Assembly (NCBI RefSeq): GCF_030817055.1
Contig: NZ_JAUSYV010000001.1
Location: 3,620,001-3,684,000 of the forward strand
DNA length: 64,000 nucleotides
Direction of reading: 5' to 3'
Source of the DNA: Bacillus sp. V2I10
GTDB lineage: Bacteria; Bacillota; Bacilli; Bacillales; Bacillaceae
Part shown: piece after piece, positions 16,881-23,809 of the stretch
How the letters are laid out: every line of letters starts with the position of its first letter
Numbering within the stretch: position 1 is the stretch's first letter
Notes under the pieces: generated by a model
Told to the model about the DNA's origin: nothing
Databases searched by the model: none
The model's input: only the letters and a program-made list of their open reading frames with translations
Made by a program: the position numbers and the translations under genes

Positions 16881-18020
16881 TTATGAAACGACTTCTTTTT
16901 TAAGTCCGTTTATTAAAACTTCAATGACTTCCGGGCGGCTGAAAGTGCTTGGAGGAACCTCGCCGTTCCTGAGCATTTGTCTAACCTTTGTTCCTGATAG
17001 AATAATATGTGCCGAGCTGTCGTGAGGACATGTTTTCGTTGTCGCCATTCCTTCGCATTTGCTGCAGTAGAAGCTGTGATCGAATTTCAGCGGCTTGATT
17101 CCAAGCTCCTGCTCCTCAAATTGATCAAAGATTTTCTGAGCATCATAGGTTCCGTAGTAATCACCTACACCTGCATGATCTCTGCCAACAATAAAATGGG
17201 TGCATCCGTAATTCTTCCGGACGATGGCATGGAAGATCGCTTCTCTTGGGCCTGCATATCTCATTGCTGCCGGAAAGACGCCGAGCTCAACCCGCTCTTC
17301 CGGATAGTAGTTTCTTAGAAGAACCTCATAGCTCTCCATTCTGATGGATGCTGAAATGTCATCAGATTTGGTTTCACCTACAAGCGGATTTAAGAATAAT
17401 CCATCCACTGTTTCAAGGGCTGATTTCTGAATATATTCATGTGCTCTATGCACGGGGTTTCTTGTCTGGAATCCAACGACCGTTTTCCAGCCTTTGCTTT
17501 TAAAAATTTCACGCGTTTCAATTGGATCAAACGTGTATTGTTTAAATGGCTTTTCAGGTCTCTTTAAAAGAGTAATTTTGCCGCCTACATAGACGTCTTC
17601 CCGTTCGTGCATTTTTTTCACGCCCGGGTGAGCAATGTCTGCCGTTCCATATACATTTATGGCTTCAAGTGTTTTGTCAGGCTCATAAACATCTTCAACC
17701 TGTATCAGGCCATATACCTCGCCTTTGTAAAGCAGTCTCGCTTTTGCGCCGACTAGTAATCTCTCAGCCGTTTCCTTTGAAACAGGCAGTGTGATCGGTA
17801 TGCTCCAGACAGTCCCTGAAGCAAGCCTCATATCATTTACGACCTGCTCATAATCTTTCTGTGAAAGAAATCCTTCAAGCGGGCTATATGCTCCAATTCC
17901 GATTAATTCCAAATCACTTAATGCCATTGCATCGATTTCAATTTCTGCAAAAATCTCCTGATATTTTTCCTCTGGGTTATACGCTTGTATTAGTAATCCT
18001 CCGTGCGGCTGTAAACTCAT
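16881..18020 (-). CDS. sat: sulfate adenylyltransferase (ATP sulfurylase)
   Basis: Activates sulfate with ATP to adenylylsulfate and pyrophosphate. The 379 residues are the monofunctional bacterial form: the PUA-like N-terminal domain ends near residue 165, then FQTRNPVHRAHEYIQK with the HxxH site (about 188-203), the GRDHAGVGDYYGTYDAQ motif (about 277-293) and a cysteine cluster CSKCEGMATTKTCPH (about 318-332) that may bind zinc. No fused APS kinase, since that is supplied by separate cysC. It lies 44 bases after cysP in the riboswitch-led operon. Confidence 0.95.
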   Translation of the reverse strand: MSLQPHGGLLIQAYNPEEKYQEIFAEIEIDAMALSDLELIGIGAYSPLEGFLSQKDYEQVVNDMRLASGTVWSIPITLPVSKETAERLLVGAKARLLYKGEVYGLIQVEDVYEPDKTLEAINVYGTADIAHPGVKKMHEREDVYVGGKITLLKRPEKPFKQYTFDPIETREIFKSKGWKTVVGFQTRNPVHRAHEYIQKSALETVDGLFLNPLVGETKSDDISASIRMESYEVLLRNYYPEERVELGVFPAAMRYAGPREAIFHAIVRKNYGCTHFIVGRDHAGVGDYYGTYDAQKIFDQFEEQELGIKPLKFDHSFYCSKCEGMATTKTCPHDSSAHIILSGTKVRQMLRNGEVPPSTFSRPEVIEVLINGLKKEVVS

Positions 18021-18064
18021 TTTCTTTTTTCCTCCTAAACATACCCTTTTAATTGGTTTTAAAG

Positions 18065-19129
18065 CTAAATGCCTCCGCCTTCTTCATGCACGGCCCGCTT
18101 TTCCTCTTTGATGGCCTTCATTAAGCTGAGGGCTCCTAAGGTTGCAAGCATGACACTGACTAGTACGACGATTGAATAAATGTCACTTTCTAAAAATAAT
18201 TTGACTAAGAAATAAGAAATGGCCAGTGAAAACAGAGGTGAAACAATCCATATCCGGATAATCTTCTTCACGATATGCTTATGTAGAATTTCACTTCCGT
18301 TTTTCGCCATTCCAAGACCGATAATCGCTGATGAAGTAATCTGAGTAAGCGGAACCGGCAATCCGAAGATGGAACTGACAATGACGAGACCAGCACCGGT
18401 ACCTGAGATTAAAATCCCTTCAGGCTTTGAATAGCTGGTAATCTTCTTTCCGTTTGTTTCAAGGACTTTTTTTCCGAGGAAAATGGATCCGAGCGCTACA
18501 AAAGCGCCTCCAATCCATATTCCATTTGAAACGGAAATCAAGCCTGCTCCCACTAATGGACCGACTGCATTGGCCACATTGTTCATACCTGCAGAGAAGG
18601 CTTCCAGAAATCCTGCAAAAATCAGAATGACGGTTAGCCAGGGACGATCTTGCAAAATCCCTTTATTCTGCAGCGTATATAGCCCTTTGCCGAATATCCA
18701 GGCTAAACTGAAAGCTGCAACAGGAACGATTACCCAAAACAGCATAATAACAAGCAATGAATTGACAAACAGCACTTGATACGCAATCCCTACTCCTACT
18801 ACAGAACCAACTGTAACCTCGCTCGTAGAAAGCGGAATGCCAAGCAAGTTAGCAACAAACAGGGAGCTTGTAGCGGAAATAATGATGATCAGCACAATTT
18901 TCACGTTAATAATATCCTGCGGGATAATGCCGGCGCTGATCGTCTTTACAACTTCTCCGCCTCCGAGCACCGCTCCTGCAAACACCCCTGCGGCACATAT
19001 TAAGAGGGCATGCCGCGCTTTTGGGACTGCACCTGACCCATAAGCCACACCCATTGAGGCAGCAGCACCGCTTGCCCCTATATTCATTGCAAAAAAGAAA
19101 CTGATGGCGAGAGCCGCTAATTCAAGCAC
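18065..19129 (-). CDS. cysP: sulfate permease of the PiT family
   Basis: Membrane importer for sulfate related to inorganic phosphate transporters. The 354 residues are largely hydrophobic with about ten predicted membrane segments. The two PiT-family halves are recognisable: FAMNIGASGAAASMGVAYGSGAVP near the start and AGMNNVANAVGPLVGAGL in the second half; each half pairs with a small-residue rich GxxLGGGEVV or GSIFLGKKVLE. B. subtilis CysP (YlnA), in the same slot between cysH and sat, is a proven sulfate transporter, and the context makes sulfate much more likely than phosphate. It starts 12 bases after cysH. Confidence 0.92.
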   Translation of the reverse strand: MLELAALAISFFFAMNIGASGAAASMGVAYGSGAVPKARHALLICAAGVFAGAVLGGGEVVKTISAGIIPQDIINVKIVLIIIISATSSLFVANLLGIPLSTSEVTVGSVVGVGIAYQVLFVNSLLVIMLFWVIVPVAAFSLAWIFGKGLYTLQNKGILQDRPWLTVILIFAGFLEAFSAGMNNVANAVGPLVGAGLISVSNGIWIGGAFVALGSIFLGKKVLETNGKKITSYSKPEGILISGTGAGLVIVSSIFGLPVPLTQITSSAIIGLGMAKNGSEILHKHIVKKIIRIWIVSPLFSLAISYFLVKLFLESDIYSIVVLVSVMLATLGALSLMKAIKEEKRAVHEEGGGI

Positions 19130-19141
19130 CGCGCCTGCTCC

Positions 19142-19843
19142 TTATCCATGTAATCCGCATTCTGTTTTACCCTGCCCGCTCCATCTTCCGGAACGCAAAT
19201 CATCGGCATTAAATGCAGGTGCGGTGCAGTGAGAGCAGCCAATGCTAGGATAGCCCCTGTCATGCAGGGGGTTATATGGCAAATCGTTTTTGTGTACGTA
19301 CCGCCACACATCTTTCCAAGTCCAGTGAATCAGCGGACATATTTTTACCGACTGAAATTTATCATCGCGGTTAATGAATTGAACATGTTTCCTTGTTTCT
19401 GACTGCTCTCTGCGCAGCCCTGAGATCCAGGCTTCAGATTCCGATAACGTCTCGTTAAGAGGCTGAAGCTTTCTGATTTGGCAGCATTTATTTGGATTTG
19501 TTTCCCAAAGCTTATCGCCGTATTCTGCTGCCTGCTCATCAAGTGTGAGAGCCGGTTTCTTCATCACGATATTCAGCTGCGGATATTTTTCCCGCACCCG
19601 GTCAATCGTTTCATAGGTTTCTTTAAAATGTACGTCCGTATCAAGAAAAACGATCGTTGCATCCGGCTCTACTTTTGAAATTAAATCAACAAGCACCATG
19701 CCTTCTATTCCAAAGCTGCATGCATATACAATCTCTTTGCCGTAATGACCATAACTCCACTTTAAAACGTTTAATGCGCCTTTATAAGTGTCATCAACTT
19801 CAAAATCGGCGGCTGGCTCCTGCCAGGTTTCATACGTAAGCAT
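19142..19843 (-). CDS. cysH: phosphoadenylyl-/adenylylsulfate reductase
   Basis: Thioredoxin-dependent reduction of activated sulfate to sulfite. The 233-residue protein has the PP-loop like CSFGIEGMVLVDL (about 42-54), the paired cysteines KCCQIRKLQPL (about 118-128), a second pair GCSHCTAP (about 199-206) and a C-terminal ECGLHG with the catalytic Cys. The CC...CxxC pattern is the [4Fe-4S] signature of APS reductases and is absent from classic enterobacterial PAPS reductases; B. subtilis CysH has it too and accepts both substrates. It is preceded by yezD and a terminator-like hairpin. Confidence 0.94.
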   Translation of the reverse strand: MLTYETWQEPAADFEVDDTYKGALNVLKWSYGHYGKEIVYACSFGIEGMVLVDLISKVEPDATIVFLDTDVHFKETYETIDRVREKYPQLNIVMKKPALTLDEQAAEYGDKLWETNPNKCCQIRKLQPLNETLSESEAWISGLRREQSETRKHVQFINRDDKFQSVKICPLIHWTWKDVWRYVHKNDLPYNPLHDRGYPSIGCSHCTAPAFNADDLRSGRWSGQGKTECGLHG

Positions 19844-19877
19844 ATTTATTCTTCCCCTCTATCAGCCAGGTCCCGTT

Positions 19878-19929
19878 AAAAAAAGACATTTTAACAGAAT
19901 GACGGAACCCGTTCAGTGTTAAAATGCCT
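19878..19929 (-). terminator. terminator-like hairpin between yezD and cysH
   Basis: On the minus strand GGCATTTTAACA, an imperfect inner stem, TGTTAAAATGTC and a run of seven T. The 12-bp outer stem with T7 looks like a full intrinsic terminator, yet it lies inside the operon, 22 bases after yezD. It could cut down cysH expression relative to yezD, or be a second attenuation point. Confidence 0.65.
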
Positions 19930-19950
19930 CTAGTTTTTCTAGTCAGCATA

Positions 19951-20112
19951 TTATTTAATTCTTACTTTTTCATTCTTCTCAAGCTGAATCACTTTGCCGT
20001 CCTGAACAACCAATGTGACAGAACCATAATTCATCGTTTTCAGCATTTCCCGCAATCTTTCGATGACGATTTCAAGATGTTCTTCCTTTCCCACTGCAGT
20101 CCCCCATTTCAT
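19951..20112 (-). CDS. yezD: YezD-family small protein (DUF2292)
   Basis: First gene of the sulfur operon, 53 codons from ATG at 20112. The product, with the core NYGSVTLVVQDGKVIQLEKNEK, fits the DUF2292/YezD family of small proteins often linked to sulfur genes and S-box leaders in Bacilli; the molecular role is not known. A helical first half (HLEIVIERLREMLKTM) precedes a beta-rich second half ending VRIK. A GTG at 20094 has a better ribosome site (GGGGGA) and would give 47 residues, so the true start may be there. It lies between the riboswitch terminator and the second hairpin. Confidence 0.8.
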   Translation of the reverse strand: MKWGTAVGKEEHLEIVIERLREMLKTMNYGSVTLVVQDGKVIQLEKNEKVRIK

Positions 20113-20154
20113 TTCTTATCCGCTCTTTCTTTCTGAGAAATTTACCGCAAATTG

Positions 20155-20190
20155 AGAAAGAAAAAAGCCTTCCAATTTGAAAGACTGTTC
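20155..20190 (-). terminator. expression-platform terminator of the SAM riboswitch
   Basis: Minus strand GTCTTTC, loop AAATT, GGAAGGC then TTTTTTC. The stem includes wobble pairs, and its 5' arm lies next to the closing P1 strand of the aptamer, as expected for a transcriptional OFF switch. Confidence 0.8.
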
Positions 20191-20202
20191 AGGTAGATGT
20201 AC

Positions 20203-20304
20203 CTTATCTTTCAAAATGGGTTTACATTTTGCTGGATTTAGCACCTTGCAGAACGCAGGTTGCCGGGCTTCGCAGGGCCAGATCCCTTCGCCTCTCTTGA
20301 TAAG
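20203..20304 (-). ncRNA. SAM-I riboswitch (S-box) aptamer
   Basis: The minus strand holds the S-box consensus in order: P1 strand CTTATC, AAGAGAGGCGAAGGGA, TCTGGCCCTGCGAAGCC, CGGCAACCTGC, AAGGTGCTAAATCCAGC, the variable P4 loop and the closing P1 strand GATAAG. All conserved S-box blocks that I can recall are present. It lies 91 bases upstream of yezD and, through the terminator that follows, should shut off the sulfate-siroheme operon when S-adenosylmethionine is abundant. Confidence 0.95.
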
Positions 20305-20322
20305 TTTATTATATTTTTCTAA

Positions 20323-20350
20323 ATTTTATCACAATTAGTCATTCTGTCAA
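20323..20350 (-). promoter_or_regulatory. sigma-A type promoter of the S-box sulfur operon
   Basis: Minus strand TTGACA (20350-20345), 16-base spacer, TAAAAT (20328-20323). Transcription would start about a dozen bases before the aptamer, so nearly the whole leader is riboswitch. Confidence 0.75.
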
Positions 20351-20458
20351 CCCTAGTTTTTCGATCGGAATTAAAAAATTTATTTAAAAGGCTAAATTTA
20401 GTGCTAAACTTTCAAATCGGGAATAAGGTTTTATCGATAAAAAATTACTGTCCGAGAG

Positions 20459-20740
20459 GTGAAACCTATCCTAATTCCAGCCATAATGACCATTTTCACT
20501 TTCCTTATAGGCGGATTTTCATTAGCTTATGCCGTCGTAACGCTTGATGATCATCATATTTTCCGAAATATAAAAAAAGAACAAGCAGGCCTTTTTGGGG
20601 CATTTGGCTGGATCGGTCATGCAAGCTTTGGTATTTGCAAAAGGTTCCTTCCAGAAGCATGGCAGATTAAATTGTTTCGAACAGGTTATCTTCTAATAAG
20701 CCTTGTTTCTTTTCTAAGTTCATTTTTGATTTGGCAATAA
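20459..20740 (+). CDS. small predicted membrane protein, unrecognised
   Basis: Plus-strand ORF of 93 codons from a GTG at 20459; an inner ATG lies at codon 10. I do not recognise the family. Predicted layout: one hydrophobic helix near residues 7-27 (TIFTFLIGGFSLAYAVV), a polar middle with DDHHIFRN and GAFGWIGHASFGICKRFLP, and a second hydrophobic helix near 74-92. The ribosome-site sequence GAGAGGTG overlaps the GTG itself, so the start is uncertain. It ends exactly at a bidirectional terminator shared with pyrE, which supports it being a real transcription unit. GGGAAT at 20419-20424 resembles a sigma-B -10, but I see no good -35. Confidence 0.55.
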   Translation: MKPILIPAIMTIFTFLIGGFSLAYAVVTLDDHHIFRNIKKEQAGLFGAFGWIGHASFGICKRFLPEAWQIKLFRTGYLLISLVSFLSSFLIWQ

Positions 20741-20772
20741 AAAAGCAAAGTCAAAAACGACTTTGCTTTCTT
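20739..20772. terminator. bidirectional terminator between the small membrane ORF and pyrE
   Basis: GCAAAGTC, loop AAAAAC, GACTTTGC flanked by an A run on one side and a T-rich stretch on the other. It serves the convergent small ORF (plus) and the end of the pyr operon (minus). Confidence 0.85.
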
Positions 20773-20777
20773 GCCTT

Positions 20778-21410
20778 TTAAACAGTCAACCATGCTTCAT
20801 TTGCAGGATTTTCGCGCCATTTTATCAGCTTTTCAAGATCTTTTTTTTCAATTGCTCCCTTTTTCAGAGCTACATCAATCAATGAAGAATAATCGGTTAG
20901 GGAAACAGCATGTATTCCGGCATCTTCGAGCATCTCTGCGCCTTTTTGCAGTTCATATGTGAAGATGGAGACAACTCCAATCACTTCACAGCCTGCCTCT
21001 CTAAGCGCCTGAACAGCCGTAATAACGCTTCCTCCTGTTGAGATTAAATCTTCAACAACTACTACTTTTTGACCCTCATGCACTTTACCTTCTATTTGAT
21101 TGCCTTTTCCATGGCCTTTCGGCTTGCTTCTGACGTAGCACATTGGCAAATTAAGCAGATCGCTCACCCATGCAGCATGCGGGATACCCGCTGTTGCGGT
21201 TCCTGCAATCATTTCAGCCTGGGGATACTCTTCCCTGATTAGCTTAGTTAAGCCCTCTGCAATGTCTTTTCTGACTTCAGGATAGGATAATGTCAGGCGA
21301 TTGTCGCAATAGATTGGCGACTTTAGGCCGCTTGACCATGTAAATGGCTCATTTGGACTTAAAAAAACGGCTTCAATTTTTAGCAGCTGCTCAGCAATTT
21401 GATGTTTCAT
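20778..21410 (-). CDS. pyrE: orotate phosphoribosyltransferase
   Basis: Joins orotate to PRPP to form OMP, the fifth step of UMP synthesis. The 210-residue protein has the PRTase PRPP-binding motif VVVVEDLISTGGS (about 117-129), the FTWSSGLKSPIYCDNR substrate region and the RSKPKGHGKGNQIEG flexible catalytic loop with its Lys/His residues. The start at 21410 overlaps the pyrF stop in an ATGA arrangement and has GGAGG ten bases upstream. It is the last gene of the operon before the shared terminator. Confidence 0.95.
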   Translation of the reverse strand: MKHQIAEQLLKIEAVFLSPNEPFTWSSGLKSPIYCDNRLTLSYPEVRKDIAEGLTKLIREEYPQAEMIAGTATAGIPHAAWVSDLLNLPMCYVRSKPKGHGKGNQIEGKVHEGQKVVVVEDLISTGGSVITAVQALREAGCEVIGVVSIFTYELQKGAEMLEDAGIHAVSLTDYSSLIDVALKKGAIEKKDLEKLIKWRENPANEAWLTV

Positions 21411-22126
21411 ACAGGCAGACCCTCCCATGCGTTTTTCATTTGTAAGTATGCAGTCAGCGGATCATTTGCTTTAGTTATGCTTCTTCCGACAACAATGGCT
21501 GTTGATCCCAGTTCTCTTGCCTTCTCAGGCGTCGCCACTCTCACTTGATCATTCAGTGAGTCTTCAGCGAGTCGGATTCCAGGCGTAATGGTATGGAAAG
21601 AACGGTTCAAATGCTTATATATTTCAGGTACTTCAAGCGAAGAGCAGACAATGCCATCAAGTCCGCTTTCATTTGCCAGTTTGGCATAGTGAAGGACTGT
21701 TTCGTTCAGGCCTTTTCGTATGAGAAGTTCATGATTAAGCATGGCCTCAGATGTGCTAGTCAATTGAGTGACAGCAATGCAGTCAGGCCTTTTTGACCCT
21801 GTCCGCGTTCCTGCTTCCAATCCTTCCATCGCAGCCTGCATCATCGCACTTCCGCCCGCAGCATGAACATTAACCAGGTCCACTTCAAGCTTTGCCAGTC
21901 CTTTCATGGCCTGCTTGACTGTCTGAGGAATATCATGGAGCTTCAAATCAAGAAAAATGTCATGCCCCGCTGATTTAAGCTGATGAATAATCGAAGGACC
22001 TTCCTGATAAAATAGCTCCATTCCCACTTTCACATAAAGCTTTTGTTCAGGCAGCTTTTTTAAAAATCCGTCCACTTCTTTCCCATTTGGAAAATCAAGC
22101 GCGATGATAAGCGGTCTTCCGTTCAT
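21407..22126 (-). CDS. pyrF: orotidine 5'-phosphate decarboxylase
   Basis: Decarboxylates OMP to UMP, the last step of the pathway. The 239 residues form a short TIM barrel starting PLIIALDFPNG, with the DxKxxD catalytic motif in LDLKLHDIPQT (Lys near 61) and the phosphate loop segments TPGIRL and VVGRSIT near the end. The ATG at 22126 is preferred because GGAG lies eight bases upstream; it overlaps the end of pyrD by 32 bases. The longer frame to 22171 would only read through pyrD. Confidence 0.95.
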   Translation of the reverse strand: MNGRPLIIALDFPNGKEVDGFLKKLPEQKLYVKVGMELFYQEGPSIIHQLKSAGHDIFLDLKLHDIPQTVKQAMKGLAKLEVDLVNVHAAGGSAMMQAAMEGLEAGTRTGSKRPDCIAVTQLTSTSEAMLNHELLIRKGLNETVLHYAKLANESGLDGIVCSSLEVPEIYKHLNRSFHTITPGIRLAEDSLNDQVRVATPEKARELGSTAIVVGRSITKANDPLTAYLQMKNAWEGLPV

Positions 22127-23030
22127 TCTTCCAGCTCCTTCCGATGCATTCTGAAATATGATCAAAGCCATATTCTTTTAATGTTTGCGGCAATTGTTCA
22201 ATGATCTCCGGACATACATACGGATTCACAAAATTTGCCGTTCCGACAGCGACTGCACTTGCACCTGCATACATAAATTCAATCACGTCTTCTGCTGTCT
22301 GCACGCCTCCCATGCCGATAATCGGAATGGAAACAGCCTGGCTTACTTCATACACCATTCTGATTGCGACAGGCTTAATTGCAGGACCTGATAATCCGCC
22401 AGAGCGGTTAGCGAGAATTGGTTTAGCCGTTCTCATGTTCAGCCTCATGCCAAGCAGCGTATTGATCATGGTTAAACCATCAGCACCGGCGTTTTCAATG
22501 GCTTTGGCGATATCTACAATGTTGCTTACATTTGGCGAAAGCTTCACATAAACAGGCACTTCTGATACTTCCTTTACTGCCCTTGTCAAAGAGGCGGCGA
22601 TCTCAGGGTCCGTTCCAAATGCAATCCCCCCCGTTTTTACATTCGGGCAGGAGATATTCAGTTCAATCGCACGGACATTTTTTGCCCTGCTGATTTCTCT
22701 TGCTACTTCAACATAATCCTCCTGTGCGGAGCCAGCTACATTCGCAATGATCGGCACGTCATATGACTCCAGCCAGGGAAGCTCATTTTCGAGCACTCCT
22801 TTTAAGCCTGGATTTTGAAGACCTATGGCATTAAGCATGCCTGCTTCTGTCTCCGCTACTCTTGGCGTCGGGTTGCCAAATCGCGCTTCTGCCGTAGCAG
22901 CTTTAATCATAATCGCACCAAGACTGCTTAAATCGTACAGGTTTGCAAATTCTTTTCCGAAGCCAAAGCAGCCTGAGGCCGGCATTACAGGATTTTTCAG
23001 AGATAGTCCGGGCAATTCGAAGTTCAGCAT
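22095..23030 (-). CDS. pyrD: dihydroorotate dehydrogenase B (NAD+), catalytic subunit
   Basis: Oxidises dihydroorotate to orotate using FMN; class 1B enzyme that works as a heterotetramer with the adjacent PyrK. In 311 residues it shows FMN-binding PASGCFGFGKEF at the start, PRVAETEAGMLNAIGLQNPG, the active-site loop LNISCPNVKTGG with the catalytic Cys (about 130) and the phosphate site GGVQTAEDVIEFMYAGASAVAVGTA. Pairing with pyrK rules out the membrane quinone-linked class 2. The start overlaps pyrK by seven bases. Confidence 0.95.
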   Translation of the reverse strand: MLNFELPGLSLKNPVMPASGCFGFGKEFANLYDLSSLGAIMIKAATAEARFGNPTPRVAETEAGMLNAIGLQNPGLKGVLENELPWLESYDVPIIANVAGSAQEDYVEVAREISRAKNVRAIELNISCPNVKTGGIAFGTDPEIAASLTRAVKEVSEVPVYVKLSPNVSNIVDIAKAIENAGADGLTMINTLLGMRLNMRTAKPILANRSGGLSGPAIKPVAIRMVYEVSQAVSIPIIGMGGVQTAEDVIEFMYAGASAVAVGTANFVNPYVCPEIIEQLPQTLKEYGFDHISECIGRSWKNERKTAYHRA

Positions 23031-23809
23031 GATAAAAGCACCTCCCCGGCTTTAAATACTGGTCCGTCGCTGCACACTTTTTTATAAGAAGTGCCAGCAG
23101 GATCATCAGCTGTATGACAAACACATGCGAAGCAAGCACCAATTCCGCAGCCCATCCGTTCTTCGAGTGACAGAAAGACCGGCTTTTCGGGGAAGAGTTT
23201 TTCAATGTTTGCGAGCATAGGAGTAGGTCCGCAGGAAAACAGCGCATCAAAGGTGAGCTCATACTCTTTAATCAAATCGGTGACGAACCCCTTTTTTCCA
23301 TGAGACCCGTCTACAGTTGTGACATAGGTATCTCCAAGTTTTTGAAACTCTTTTTCATAGAATACATGCTCTTTTGATTGAAAGCCCAGAACATGTTTAA
23401 CGGTAACCCCTTTTTTAACCAGGCGTCTTGATAGTTCATATAAAGGAGGCACTCCGATCCCGCCGCCGACAAGAAGCGCCGTATCACCTTTATCCAGCTG
23501 ATCCGGATCGAATCCATTGCCGAGAGGTCCGAGCACATCAACAAGCTCGCCATTTTTTCTTGCAGAAAGGAGCTTCGTGCCTGCTCCCTCTGCTCTGTAT
23601 ATCATGGTGAATTCCTGATTCTCTTTATCTATTTTCGCTATGCTGATCGGTCTTCTTAATAGCGGTGAGGCTGTCTCTGAAACTTTCACATGTACAAACT
23701 GCCCTGGCTGATTCATGTGATCGGTTAAATTGCCTTTTAATGTGATTTCGTATATACCTGCTGCCAATTCCTTGTGATCTGCAATCGTCATCCATTCTTT
23801 TTGTATCAA
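23024..23809 (-). CDS. pyrK: dihydroorotate dehydrogenase B, electron transfer subunit
   Basis: Carries FAD and a [2Fe-2S] cluster and passes electrons from PyrD to NAD+. The 261 residues belong to the ferredoxin-reductase fold: RRPISIAKID FAD site (about 53-62), LLVGGGIGVPPLYEL nucleotide site, and a C-terminal cysteine cluster with MGCGIGACFACVC followed by a fourth Cys in YKKVCSDGPVF (about 222-246). Its ATG overlaps the carB stop as ATGA, tying its translation to carB. Confidence 0.94.
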   Translation of the reverse strand: MIQKEWMTIADHKELAAGIYEITLKGNLTDHMNQPGQFVHVKVSETASPLLRRPISIAKIDKENQEFTMIYRAEGAGTKLLSARKNGELVDVLGPLGNGFDPDQLDKGDTALLVGGGIGVPPLYELSRRLVKKGVTVKHVLGFQSKEHVFYEKEFQKLGDTYVTTVDGSHGKKGFVTDLIKEYELTFDALFSCGPTPMLANIEKLFPEKPVFLSLEERMGCGIGACFACVCHTADDPAGTSYKKVCSDGPVFKAGEVLLSC

